A stretch of 64,000 bases of DNA from UBA10649 sp963755335 (GCA_963755335.1 CAVWJW010000008.1:1178001-1242000), one strand, 5' to 3'. Shown: positions 19,788 to 28,379, numbered from the stretch's first letter. Notes: generated by a model not told the origin, from the sequence alone. Program-made: numbers and translations.

Positions 19788-20813
19788 ATGTCCCGCTACG
19801 GAGCACAGTTCGGCCCGGACATCACCTTCCTCGGCGTCGATCGCTGCGACCTCGACGACCTGGCGTCGTTCGCCGACGCCGACGTGGTCATCGTCGGCGC
19901 ACCGTTCGACGGTGGTACGTCGTATCGCAGCGGCGCCCGCCTCGGCCCGTCGGCCCTGCGTCAGGCCTGCTACCTCGACCACGACGGCTCCCGCCCGTCG
20001 CTGGCCATGCGTGTCGACGCCCTGCAGGAGATCCGGGTCGTCGACGCGGGTGACGTCGAGATGTACAGCGGCGACGCGGCCACGTCATGCGCCAGCCTGG
20101 AGAGCGCGATCGAGCGGGTCGCGGCCAGCGGGGCGATCCCGCTGGTCCTCGGCGGCGACCACACCATCACCTGGCCCGACGTCACCGGCGTGGCCCGTGC
20201 GCGCGGCTGGGGCCGGGTGTCCGTCATCCACTTCGACGCACACGCCGACACGGGGAACATCTCGTTCGGGTCCCTGATCGGGCACGGGCAGCCGATGCGG
20301 CGCCTGATCGAGTCCGGCGCGGCCCGCGGAGATCGGTTCCTGCAGATCGGGCTGCGCGGCTACTGGCCACCCCCGGACATCCTGGAGTGGATGGCCGAGC
20401 AGGGCATGCGCAGCTACGAGATGACGGAGATCGTCAGCAGGGGGCTCGACGAGTGCCTCACAGAGGCCTTCGCGATCGCGACCGATGACTGCGACGGCGT
20501 GTTCCTCAGCGTCGACATCGACGTGTGCGACCCCGGGCACGCGCCGGGGACCGGCACGCCGGAACCCGGCGGCCTGTCGGCGCGTCAGCTACTCGATGCG
20601 GTCCGGCGCATCTGCTACGTCCTGCCCGTCGTCGGCATGGACGTGGTGGAGGTCGCACCCCCCTACGACCACGCGGACATCACTGCCCTGCTGGGCAACC
20701 GCGTGGTGCTCGAAGCGCTCTCGGCAATCGCCAGGCGCCGCAAGGACGAAAGCGACGGCACGACGTGGGATCCGCGTGCTCCGTTGCTCACCAACAGGAT
20801 CCCTGGAGAGTAG
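19788..20813 (+). CDS. speB: Agmatinase / guanidino-acid ureohydrolase
   Basis: Binuclear manganese ureohydrolase of 341 residues, splitting agmatine to putrescine and urea or, alternatively, 4-guanidinobutyrate to GABA and urea. All metal ligands are visible: GGDHT (His125), DAHAD (Asp150, His152, Asp154) and SVDIDVCDP (Asp243, Asp245). It sits between an amine oxidase and a dehydrogenase homologue in the polyamine region. If the oxidase acts on agmatine first, guanidinobutyrase is the better name; sequence alone does not settle this. It ends two bases before the next ATG. Confidence 0.85.
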   Translation: MSRYGAQFGPDITFLGVDRCDLDDLASFADADVVIVGAPFDGGTSYRSGARLGPSALRQACYLDHDGSRPSLAMRVDALQEIRVVDAGDVEMYSGDAATSCASLESAIERVAASGAIPLVLGGDHTITWPDVTGVARARGWGRVSVIHFDAHADTGNISFGSLIGHGQPMRRLIESGAARGDRFLQIGLRGYWPPPDILEWMAEQGMRSYEMTEIVSRGLDECLTEAFAIATDDCDGVFLSVDIDVCDPGHAPGTGTPEPGGLSARQLLDAVRRICYVLPVVGMDVVEVAPPYDHADITALLGNRVVLEALSAIARRRKDESDGTTWDPRAPLLTNRIPGE

Positions 20814-20815
20814 TG

Positions 20816-22024
20816 ATGCGAGTCCTCGCCGTTGGCGCAGGAGGAGTGGGTACGTCGGCAGCGCTCATCGCGGCGCGCCGATACTTCTTCGAGAAGTGGG
20901 TGGTGTCGGACTACGACGCCGACCGCGCCAAGGCGGTGGTCGACCGGATCGAGGACGACCGCTTCATCGCAGCGCAGCTCGACGCGTCGAGTGCTGACGC
21001 CGTCGCCTCGCTGTGCCGTGAGCACCAGATCACGCACGTCCTCAACGTCATCGATCCGCGCTACGTCATGCCGATCTTCGACGGCGCCTTCGCGGCCGGT
21101 GCCGACTACCTCGACACCGCCATGAGCCTGTCGCGGCCGCATCCGGCGAACCCGTTCGCTGAGGTCGGCGTCAAGCTCGGCGACGAGCAGTTCGCCAAGG
21201 ATGGGGAGTGGCAGGCCAATGGCCGGCTCGCCCTGTGCGGCATGGGCGTCGAGCCCGGACTGGCTGACGTCTTCGCGCGCTACGCGTCGGACCACCTGTT
21301 CAGCGAGATCGACGAGATCGGCATCCGCGACGGCGCCAACCTCGTCGTCGAGGGATACGAGTTCGCTCCGTCCTTCTCCATCTGGACGACGATCGAGGAG
21401 TGCCTCAACCCGCCGGTGATCTGGGAGAAGGACAAGGGCTGGTTCACCACCGCCCCATTCTCGGAGCCGGAGGTGTTCGACTTCCCGGAGGGCATCGGCC
21501 CGGTCGAAGTCATCAACGTGGAGCACGAGGAGGTGCTGCTGGTGCCGCGCTGGATCGACTGCAAGCGGGTCACCTTCAAGTACGGCCTCGGCGACGAGTT
21601 CATCGACGTCCTGAAGACCCTGCACAAGCTCGGCCTGGACCGCACCGAGCCCGTCTCGGTCAAGGGCCAGCAGGTGAGCCCTCGCGATGTCGTGGCGGCC
21701 GCCCTGCCGGACCCCCAGAGTCTCGGCGACAAGATGACCGGCAAGACGTGCGCGGGCACCTGGGTCACAGGAACCGGCAAGGACGGGCAGCCCAAGGAGG
21801 TCTACCTCTACCACGTCGCTGACAACGAGTGGACGATGCAGGAGTACGGCGTCCAGGCCGTGGTCTGGCAGACGGCCATGAACCCGGTGATCGCGCTGGA
21901 GCTCCTGTCGTCCGGTGCCTGGTCGGGCACTGGCATCCTCGGCCCGGAGGCGTTCGACGCCGTGCCGTATCTCGACCTGATGAGGGACGGCTACGGGCAG
22001 CCGTACGGCATCCGCGAGAGCTGA
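20816..22024 (+). CDS. Carboxy(nor)spermidine / saccharopine dehydrogenase family protein
   Basis: NAD(P)-dependent LYS9-like protein of 402 residues with N-terminal Rossmann motif GAGGVG (residues 7-12). Stretches such as YLDTAMSLSRP, MGVEPGLADVFARYASDHLFSEID, VFDFPEGIG and AALPDPQSLGDKMTGKTCAGTWV closely resemble carboxynorspermidine dehydrogenase. That enzyme reductively condenses aspartate semialdehyde with a diamine. The partner decarboxylase is not in the window. The start ATG at 20816 lies two bases after the agmatinase stop, so the two are co-expressed. It could synthesise a polyamine or run in the catabolic direction on a secondary amine; the role is open. Confidence 0.8.
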   Translation: MRVLAVGAGGVGTSAALIAARRYFFEKWVVSDYDADRAKAVVDRIEDDRFIAAQLDASSADAVASLCREHQITHVLNVIDPRYVMPIFDGAFAAGADYLDTAMSLSRPHPANPFAEVGVKLGDEQFAKDGEWQANGRLALCGMGVEPGLADVFARYASDHLFSEIDEIGIRDGANLVVEGYEFAPSFSIWTTIEECLNPPVIWEKDKGWFTTAPFSEPEVFDFPEGIGPVEVINVEHEEVLLVPRWIDCKRVTFKYGLGDEFIDVLKTLHKLGLDRTEPVSVKGQQVSPRDVVAAALPDPQSLGDKMTGKTCAGTWVTGTGKDGQPKEVYLYHVADNEWTMQEYGVQAVVWQTAMNPVIALELLSSGAWSGTGILGPEAFDAVPYLDLMRDGYGQPYGIRES

Positions 22025-22034
22025 CCGACGCGAA

Positions 22035-22065
22035 GGCGGGGCGGGTGCCATGCACCCGCCCCGCC
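22035..22065. terminator. Strong bidirectional terminator-like hairpin
   Basis: Perfect 14-bp GC-rich stem: arm 22035-22048 (GGCGGGGCGGGTGC) pairs with 22052-22065 across a three-base loop. It lies between the convergent stops of the dehydrogenase homologue and the small secreted protein. Confidence 0.8.
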
Positions 22066-22075
22066 CTCGGTCGCG

Positions 22076-22534
22076 CTACTTCTCCGAGAACCCGATCTTG
22101 AGGTTCTGGTAGACCGAGCCGATCTTGAGCCGGTAGGACCATGTCCCGTCGCACCAGGTGTCATTGCTGCAGAACGGGTTGAGGTCGATGTTGGCCACGC
22201 CCTTGCTGTCCGTGGCGACCTTGTTCTCGAGGACCCACTTGCCCTTCTGCTTGAACTGCAGCAGGACCTCGTGCTTCGGGGTCGCCGGCACCGCGGTGAT
22301 GACCAGGTGCGGAAGCTTCGCTTGGGTCTTGTACGTCTTCTCGCGGAACAGGCGCGATGTCTTCTGCGACCCGTCGCTCCACTTCCAGAAGAACTTCTGG
22401 CTGGCCGAAGGCGCCGACGAGGGCGCGCGGCTCGCGTCGAGAGGAACGGCACCGGCGGCCGTTCCCGCGCCGATGAGCAGGGTCGCGCTGACCAGTGCGG
22501 TCGTCACGACTCTGCGCCACGTCGATCGTCGCAT
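22076..22534 (-). CDS. Small secreted protein of unknown function
   Basis: A 152-residue protein with a Sec signal peptide (MRRSTWRRVV, then a hydrophobic run to about Gly28). The mature part is rich in Lys, Trp and aromatic residues (KFFWKWSDGSQKTSRLFREKTYKTQ). It ends with a CSNDTWCDGTW segment whose two cysteines could form a disulfide. I do not recognise a domain; the pattern suggests a small beta-rich extracellular protein. The ATG at 22534 is preceded by GGAGG. It lies downstream of gabT on the same strand but has its own inverted repeat and promoter-like region. A link to polyamine metabolism is not evident. Confidence 0.75.
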   Translation of the reverse strand: MRRSTWRRVVTTALVSATLLIGAGTAAGAVPLDASRAPSSAPSASQKFFWKWSDGSQKTSRLFREKTYKTQAKLPHLVITAVPATPKHEVLLQFKQKGKWVLENKVATDSKGVANIDLNPFCSNDTWCDGTWSYRLKIGSVYQNLKIGFSEK

Positions 22535-22560
22535 GGGCGGGCCTCCTGCCGTCGATGGTG

Positions 22561-22575
22561 CTAACGACACGTTAG
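22561..22575. promoter_or_regulatory. Candidate operator CTAACG-ACA-CGTTAG
   Basis: Perfect 6-bp inverted repeat with a three-base centre, 27-41 bases upstream of the secreted-protein start. It would overlap the promoter. A second repeat, CCGGGG/CCCCGG (22579-22592), lies between it and the gabT stop and may help terminate gabT. Confidence 0.4.
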
Positions 22576-22608
22576 GCCCGGGGCACCCCGGAATCGGGCA
22601 TGAACCCG

Positions 22609-23967
22609 CTACTGCGCCACAGCCTCGAAGGCCTGCTCCAGAACGGTGAGGGCCTCCTCGAGCAGGTGGCGCGGCATCGTCAACGGCGGCAGGAACCGGA
22701 AGACGTTGCCGTAGGTCCCGGTCGTCAGGGTGACCACGCCGTGCGCATGGCAGTGCTTGTTGAGGGCCGACGCGAGCTCGGCGTCGGGCTCCATCGAGCC
22801 CGGCCGGACCAGCTCGATGGCGATCATCGCGCCGCGGCCACGAACCTCGCCGATGCTGGGGAACCGCTCGGCCATCGCCCGCAGGCGCGGCAGCATGATC
22901 GACTCGATGTCCTTGGCGAGGGCGTTCGCGTCGAACTCCTCCATCCAGCGGATGGACCCCAGCGCCGCAGCGCACGCGACCGGGTTGCCTCCGTACGTGC
23001 CGCCGAGCCCGCCGGGGTGAACTGCGTCCATCATCTCCGCGCGACCCGTGACGGCCGCCAAGGGCATGCCGCCGGCGATGCCCTTGGCCGTGGTGATGAG
23101 GTCGGGGACGACCTGCTCGTGCTCGCTGGCGAACCAGTCGCCGGTGCGGCAGAAGCCGGACTGGATCTCGTCGGCGACGAAGACGATGCCGTTGTCCTTG
23201 GCGAACGCGGCCATCGCCGTGAAGTAGCCCTCGCCCGGGACGATGAATCCACCCTCGCCCTGGATCGGCTCGATGATGATGGCCGCGACGTTGGTCGCGC
23301 CGATCTCCTTCTCGATGCGAGTCGTGGCGATGGCCGCCATCTCCTTGCCGGAGAGCCCACGATCGCGGTACGGGTAGGACGTCGGGACGCGGTACACCTC
23401 GGGCGCGAAGGGCCCGAAGGAGTGCTTGTAGGGCATGCTCTTGGCCGTCAGCGCCATCGTCAGGTTGGTGCGTCCGTGGTAGCCATGCTCGACCACGACG
23501 ACGGCCTGCCGCTTGGTGTAGGCGCGGGCGATCTTGACCGCGTTCTCGACGGCCTCGGCACCGGAGTTGAACAGGGCCGAGCGCTTGGCGTGATCTCCGG
23601 GGGTCAGCCGGTTGAGGGCCTCGCAGACCTCGACGTATCCCGAGTACGGCGTGACCATGAAGCAGGTGTGCGTGAAGTCGGCCACCTGCTGCTGAACGCC
23701 CTCGACGACGTAGGGGTTCGCGTTGCCGACCGTGGTCACCGCGATGCCCGAGCCCATGTCGATCAGGGAGTTGCCGTCGACGTCGATGAGGACCCCGCCG
23801 CCGGCCCGGGCGACGTAGACCGGCAGTCCGACGCTGACGCCCGCGGACACCGCCTCGGTCTTGCGCGCGTGCAGGGCGAGGGACAGCGGGCCGGGGATGC
23901 TCGTGACGAGGCGACGCTCCTGGGCGATGCCGTTGTCGGTCGAGGGGTCAGCGCTCGTGGCAGTCAT
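22609..23967 (-). CDS. gabT: 4-aminobutyrate aminotransferase (class III)
   Basis: PLP-dependent transaminase of 452 residues converting GABA and 2-oxoglutarate to succinate semialdehyde and glutamate. Motifs: NSGAEAVENAVKIAR, EPIQGEGG, FVADEIQSGFCRTG (Asp266) and Schiff-base Lys295 (TTAKGIAGGMPLA). The ATG at 23967 has GGAGGA upstream, and a TAGGCT -10 lies about 28 bases further on the minus strand. It is divergent from the PucR regulator. It is the only omega-aminotransferase in the window, so it might also act on beta-alanine from the pyrimidine operon. A succinate semialdehyde dehydrogenase gene is not present here. Confidence 0.93.
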   Translation of the reverse strand: MTATSADPSTDNGIAQERRLVTSIPGPLSLALHARKTEAVSAGVSVGLPVYVARAGGGVLIDVDGNSLIDMGSGIAVTTVGNANPYVVEGVQQQVADFTHTCFMVTPYSGYVEVCEALNRLTPGDHAKRSALFNSGAEAVENAVKIARAYTKRQAVVVVEHGYHGRTNLTMALTAKSMPYKHSFGPFAPEVYRVPTSYPYRDRGLSGKEMAAIATTRIEKEIGATNVAAIIIEPIQGEGGFIVPGEGYFTAMAAFAKDNGIVFVADEIQSGFCRTGDWFASEHEQVVPDLITTAKGIAGGMPLAAVTGRAEMMDAVHPGGLGGTYGGNPVACAAALGSIRWMEEFDANALAKDIESIMLPRLRAMAERFPSIGEVRGRGAMIAIELVRPGSMEPDAELASALNKHCHAHGVVTLTTGTYGNVFRFLPPLTMPRHLLEEALTVLEQAFEAVAQ

Positions 23968-24099
23968 GTTTCCTCCGGGGGGTCGTGCCCTGAGCCTAGG
24001 ACCGAGGACGGGTGTCACACTCGCTCCATGTTGGACACCGGCAGGCCCTAGGCTTGTCCGGTTCGTTGCCCCGAGGGGCCGAGGCTAGGGGAGTCGGCA

Positions 24100-25614
24100 G
24101 TGGCGTTGACCGTGGCCCAGGTGGCCGCCCTGCCCGATCTCGGGCTCACCGTGCGCACCGCGACGGCGCCCCTGGACCGCGAGGTGCGCTGGGTCGCCGT
24201 CTCGGAGCATCGGGACCCCACGCCATGGCTTGAGGGCGGCGACCTCCTCCTCACCACCGGGATGGCCCTCGACGACGATCCCGATGAGGCCGCCCGTTAC
24301 GTCGAGCGGCTCGTCGCCGCCGACGTGGCCGGGATCGGCTTCGGCGTCGGCCTGAGCCACGCCACCCTCCCGGCGAGCCTCGTGGCCAGCGCCGAGGCGG
24401 TCGGGCTGCCGGTGATGGAGGTGCCGCAGCCGGTGCCCTTCGTCGCCGTGAGCAAGGCCGTGTCGCGACTGCTCACGGCGCAGGAGTACGCCGAGTCGGC
24501 CGCAGCCTTCGAATGCCAGCGCCGGCTCATCCGCGCAGCGATGACCGAGGCGCCGGGGCGTACCGATCAGCTCGTCGCCGTCCTCGCCAAGCACGTGCGC
24601 GGGTTCTGCCTGCACCTGAATGCCCGCGGTGAGGTCGTGGCTGCCGCGCCGCCCGACTCTGGGGCCCGGGCACCGGAGCTGCTGGGCGAGATCGAGCGGC
24701 TGCGACCGCGAGGACTGCTGGCCTCGTCCTCGCTGTCCAGTGCCGACGAGCACATCGTGGTGGTACCCATCGGCGTGAAGGGCGCGGCGGACGGATTCCT
24801 CGTCGTCGGCTCAGATCGCCCGGCGCGGGCCGCCGACCAGGCGGTCGTCAACGTGGCGGTGTCCCTCCTGTCATGGGAGGTGTCCCGTCCGGTGGCCCGC
24901 GACGGGGGCATGGACCCCTGGCGTCGCCTGCTGGTGACCGCGGCAGTTCAGGGCGGCTTCGACACGGGCCTGCTCGACGAGCTCGGCCTGGCCGGCCTCG
25001 GACCGCGCCGGGCGGCGGCCGTCGTCGTCCGCGGGCGCGCGGGTGCGCCGGTCGCCGAGGCGGCGCTCGCCGAGCTCGCCGCAGTGCCGGGCGTCCTCGC
25101 CTGCCGGCGAACCGGCGACGTCCTCGCCTTCTGCCCGCTCGACGAGGAGGGTCGCCTGCCGGGCGAGGTGCGGGCGATCGCCGACGCGCCGTCCGTGGCC
25201 GCCCTCGGGGTGTCGTGCGCCCTCGACCTCACCGTGACCAGCAACGTCCGGCAGGCGATCGACCAGGCGGAACGGGCGTCGGCGCTCGGAACCGGGATCC
25301 AGGAGTTCGACGAGGAGCCGACGCGAGGGCTGGCCTCCCTGATCGACGCGGCCACCACGGCTGCGTGGGCGCAGGGCTACCTGGGCGATCTGACCACCAT
25401 CCCCGAAGGCCCGGACCTGATGAGCACCCTGCGCGCGTGGCTCGACCAGCACGGCCAGGTCGACGCGACCGCGCAGCAGCTCGGCATCCACCGGCACACC
25501 GTCCGTCATCGCATCCGACGGGCCGAGGCCGTGCTGGGTCGTTCGCTCGATGATCCGGCCGTGCGGGCTGACCTGTGGTTCGCCCTCACGGCCGCCCCCG
25601 GGCCGACCGCCTGA
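24100..25614 (+). CDS. PucR family transcriptional regulator
   Basis: Regulator of 504 residues with the PucR N-terminal domain (VAQVAALPDLGLTVRT... WLEGGDLLLTTGM), a variable middle part and a C-terminal HTH_30 (RAWLDQHGQVDATAQQLGIHRHTVRHRIRRAE). PucR proteins control purine, proline and GABA/polyamine catabolism. It diverges from gabT across 132 bases containing short inverted repeats (GCCCCGAGGGGC, GCCCTAGGC), so gabT and perhaps the polyamine genes are its likely targets. The GTG at 24100 is preceded by TAGGGG at 24086-24091. Confidence 0.88.
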   Translation: MALTVAQVAALPDLGLTVRTATAPLDREVRWVAVSEHRDPTPWLEGGDLLLTTGMALDDDPDEAARYVERLVAADVAGIGFGVGLSHATLPASLVASAEAVGLPVMEVPQPVPFVAVSKAVSRLLTAQEYAESAAAFECQRRLIRAAMTEAPGRTDQLVAVLAKHVRGFCLHLNARGEVVAAAPPDSGARAPELLGEIERLRPRGLLASSSLSSADEHIVVVPIGVKGAADGFLVVGSDRPARAADQAVVNVAVSLLSWEVSRPVARDGGMDPWRRLLVTAAVQGGFDTGLLDELGLAGLGPRRAAAVVVRGRAGAPVAEAALAELAAVPGVLACRRTGDVLAFCPLDEEGRLPGEVRAIADAPSVAALGVSCALDLTVTSNVRQAIDQAERASALGTGIQEFDEEPTRGLASLIDAATTAAWAQGYLGDLTTIPEGPDLMSTLRAWLDQHGQVDATAQQLGIHRHTVRHRIRRAEAVLGRSLDDPAVRADLWFALTAAPGPTA

Positions 25615-25672
25615 CTTTCGCGCCCGCATTCTGGGCCTACCCTTGAATCGTCGGCGTCGATCGGAGGAATGC

Positions 25673-26917
25673 GTGGTGGGCTCGCGTCGCGTCGTGATCC
25701 TGGGCAGCACCGGTTCCATCGGGACGCAGGCTCTCGACATCGTGCGCCGCAATCCCGGCCGCTTCCGGGTGGTCGGCATCTCCGCCAGCGGGCGGGACGT
25801 CACGCTGCTCGCCGAGCAGGCGGTGGAGTTCCAGGTCGAGGCGGTGGCGCTCGCCGACGCCGACCGCGCCGACGACCTCGCCCGGGCCATTCACGACCGG
25901 TCCTCGTCCATCACCTCGACGGTCCTTGCCGGTCCTGACGCGAGCAGCGAGCTGGCGCGCTGGTCCTGCGACGTCGTGCTCAACGGCCTGGCCGGCGCGG
26001 CCGGTCTCGGCCCCACGCTGGCTGCGCTGGAGGCCGACCGCGTCCTTGCGCTGGCCAACAAGGAGTCGCTCATCATCGGCGGCCCGCTCGTCAAGGCGAT
26101 CGCTCGACATGGCCAGATCGTGCCGGTCGACTCCGAGCACTCGGCGCTGGCGCAGTGCCTGCGCTCGGGTCGGGCCGACGAGGTACGCCGACTGGTGCTG
26201 ACTGCCAGCGGTGGTCCGTTCCGTGGCTGGACGGCGGCCCAACTGGCCGAGGTCACCCTCCAGCAGGCACTCGCCCACCCCACCTGGGACATGGGGCCAC
26301 TGGTGACCATCAACTCCGCGACGCTGATGAACAAGGGCCTGGAGTTGATCGAGGCCCATCTGCTCTTCGACATCCCGTTCGAGCGCATCGATGTGGTCGT
26401 CCACCCCCAGTCCATCGTGCACTCGATGGTCGAGTTCGTGGACGGCAGCACGATGGCACAGGCGAGCCCGCCGGACATGCGGATCCCCATCGCGCTGGGG
26501 ATGGCGTGGCCGGGCCGCGTGGCCCATGCGGCACCTGCGTGCGACTGGACCACGGCGACCTCGTGGGACTTCTTCCCGCTCGACGACGAGGCATTCCCGG
26601 CCGTACGGCTGGCTCGTCGCGCCGGAGCCGCGGGTGGCACAGCGCCCGCGGTCTTCAACGGCGCAGACGAGGCCTGCGTGGCGGCCTTCGTCGCCGGCGA
26701 GCTGCCCTTCGTCAGGATCGTCGAGATCGTCGGGGCGGTCGTCGAGGAGCATCTGGACACGGCGGGGACGGGTGCCGCGGGTCTCGCGCACGTCGACGGG
26801 AACAGAACGACCCTCCCGGACGTCATTAGTGCAGACGCGTGGGCCCGGCGACGGGCTCGCGCCCTGATCGCGGATCCCGCCGCGACGCTGCTCGATCCGG
26901 AGGCGACGCATGCTTGA
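25673..26917 (+). CDS. dxr: 1-deoxy-D-xylulose 5-phosphate reductoisomerase
   Basis: Second enzyme of the MEP isoprenoid pathway (DXP to MEP, NADPH, Mn/Mg). The protein has about 414 residues, with the NADPH loop GSTGSIGTQ, ANKESLI, the metal-binding DSEHSALAQCL and the flexible loop SGGPFRGW. The start is the GTG at 25673 with GGAGG at 25663-25667; the GTG at 25676 is also possible. A TACCCT -10 candidate lies at 25638-25643. It overlaps rip1 by eight bases. ispG of the same pathway follows one gene later, a conserved actinobacterial arrangement. Confidence 0.95.
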   Translation: MVGSRRVVILGSTGSIGTQALDIVRRNPGRFRVVGISASGRDVTLLAEQAVEFQVEAVALADADRADDLARAIHDRSSSITSTVLAGPDASSELARWSCDVVLNGLAGAAGLGPTLAALEADRVLALANKESLIIGGPLVKAIARHGQIVPVDSEHSALAQCLRSGRADEVRRLVLTASGGPFRGWTAAQLAEVTLQQALAHPTWDMGPLVTINSATLMNKGLELIEAHLLFDIPFERIDVVVHPQSIVHSMVEFVDGSTMAQASPPDMRIPIALGMAWPGRVAHAAPACDWTTATSWDFFPLDDEAFPAVRLARRAGAAGGTAPAVFNGADEACVAAFVAGELPFVRIVEIVGAVVEEHLDTAGTGAAGLAHVDGNRTTLPDVISADAWARRRARALIADPAATLLDPEATHA

Positions 26918-28223
26918 GCTGCTCGGCATCGTGCTCTTCGCACTGCTCATCGGCCTGTCGATCGCCCTCCACGAGGTAGGCCACCTGCTGCCCGCGAAGA
27001 AGTTCGGGGTGAAGGTCACCGAGTACATGATCGGCTTCGGCCCGTCGGTGTGGTCCCGTGTGAAGGGCGAGACGCGGTACGGCCTCAAGGCGGTGCCGTT
27101 GGGCGGCTACATCCGCATGATCGGCATGCTCCCGCCTGCTCCGGACGGGACCTCGCGGTCGATGAGCACCGGACGGTTCGCCGCCATGGTGAATGACGCC
27201 CGCAAGCAGTCCGTCGACGAGATCCAGCCGGGGGAGGAGGCCCGCGCGTTCTACCGCCTGCCCGTGCGCAAGCGCGTCGTCATCATGATGGGCGGGCCCA
27301 CCATGAACCTGATCCTGGCGTTCATCCTCTTCGCCATCGTGCTGGTCGGGATCGGCATCCCCCAGGCGACGATGCAGGTGTCCGACGTCTCGTCCTGCGT
27401 GCCGACGGCGTCGTCTCCCACCGGCCAGCCGCTGCCCTCCGGCAATTGCGCCACCGGCTCGGCGCCGGCACCGGCCGCCGTGGCGGGGATCGAGGCCGGT
27501 GACACGATCGTCGCGATCAACGGCCAGCCGGCCACCGACTGGCTCGAGACCACGACGTGGATCCGCGCGCATCCCGGTGCCAGCGCGACCTTCACCGTCG
27601 AGCGGGCCGGCCAGACGGTCGACATCCCGGTCACCATCGCCACCGCCGTGCGGCCCGTTCTCGACGAGCAGGGCAATCCGACGTCCGAGACCGTGAGCGC
27701 CGGCTTCGTCGGCATCGGCCCCACGTTCGCATGGGTCAGCCAGCCCTGGACGTCTGTACCGCAGTACATGTGGGACCTGACGGTGCAGTCGGTCAAGGCC
27801 CTTGTCATGCTGCCGGTGAAGCTCTACCACCTGGTCGCGGACACCCTGATCGGCGGACAGGAACGCTCGGCCGACAGCCCCGTCAGCGTCGTCGGCGCCA
27901 GCCGGCTCGGTGGCGACATCGCCGCGATGGACGAGCCGATGACCGCCAAGGTCGCGACATTCCTGGGCTTGGCTGCCTCCTTGAACCTGTTCCTGTTCCT
28001 GTTCAACCTGCTGCCCGTGCTCCCGCTCGACGGCGGGCACGTGGCGGGCGCCCTGTACGAGGCGGTCCGGCGGCGGGTGGCCCAGTGGCGCGGCCGCCCG
28101 GATCCCGGCCCGGTCGACATGGCCCGCCTGCTCCCGGTGGCCTACGTGGTGGCCGGCGCGCTGCTGCTGATGGGCGTCGTCGTTATCTGGGCCGACCTGG
28201 TGAAGCCCATCTCCCTCGGCTGA
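26910..28223 (+). CDS. rip1: Site-2 protease, M50 family zinc metalloprotease (Rip1/RseP)
   Basis: Intramembrane protease of 437 residues. The zinc motif HEVGH is at residues 21-25 inside the first membrane helix, followed by the GFGPS element. A PDZ-like region with a cysteine-bearing insert lies around residues 150-250. The C-terminal membrane motif LPVLPLDGGH (about residues 368-377) supplies the third ligand. Such proteases cleave anti-sigma factors. It overlaps the dxr stop by eight bases and is followed by a long inverted repeat before ispG. Confidence 0.92.
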   Translation: MLELLGIVLFALLIGLSIALHEVGHLLPAKKFGVKVTEYMIGFGPSVWSRVKGETRYGLKAVPLGGYIRMIGMLPPAPDGTSRSMSTGRFAAMVNDARKQSVDEIQPGEEARAFYRLPVRKRVVIMMGGPTMNLILAFILFAIVLVGIGIPQATMQVSDVSSCVPTASSPTGQPLPSGNCATGSAPAPAAVAGIEAGDTIVAINGQPATDWLETTTWIRAHPGASATFTVERAGQTVDIPVTIATAVRPVLDEQGNPTSETVSAGFVGIGPTFAWVSQPWTSVPQYMWDLTVQSVKALVMLPVKLYHLVADTLIGGQERSADSPVSVVGASRLGGDIAAMDEPMTAKVATFLGLAASLNLFLFLFNLLPVLPLDGGHVAGALYEAVRRRVAQWRGRPDPGPVDMARLLPVAYVVAGALLLMGVVVIWADLVKPISLG

Positions 28224-28256
28224 CCAACCCCGCCCCGACCCGACCCACCGGCCATA

Positions 28257-28286
28257 GCCCGCCATCGCCCGCCGTCGCCCGCCGAC
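28257..28286 (+). repeat. Three tandem 10-bp units GCCCGCCRTC
   Basis: Units at 28257-28266, 28267-28276 and 28277-28286 (the last ends GAC). They immediately precede and slightly overlap the long inverted repeat. Confidence 0.6.
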
Positions 28287-28342
28287 CTTGAGGTTGTAGG
28301 GGCACGGTGATCGGCGCAAACCCCCACAACCTCAAGGTCGGC
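28281..28342. repeat. Long inverted repeat between rip1 and ispG
   Basis: Arm 28281-28302 pairs with 28321-28342 over 22 positions with a single A-C mismatch; the loop is 18 bases. The arms contain ACCTTGAGG and CCTCAAGGT. It is not followed by a T-run. It could terminate rip1 transcription, but its length and non-GC-only composition resemble a dispersed palindromic repeat (REP-like). The ispG -10 lies 25 bases after it. Confidence 0.75.
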
Positions 28343-28367
28343 GGGGGCAGGGGGTGGCCGATGCGGC

Positions 28368-28373
28368 CATAAT
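28368..28373 (+). promoter_or_regulatory. -10 element CATAAT of a leaderless ispG promoter
   Basis: CATAAT (five of six matches to TATAAT), six bases, then the GTG at 28380. Confidence 0.5.
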
Positions 28374-28379
28374 GTCGAG

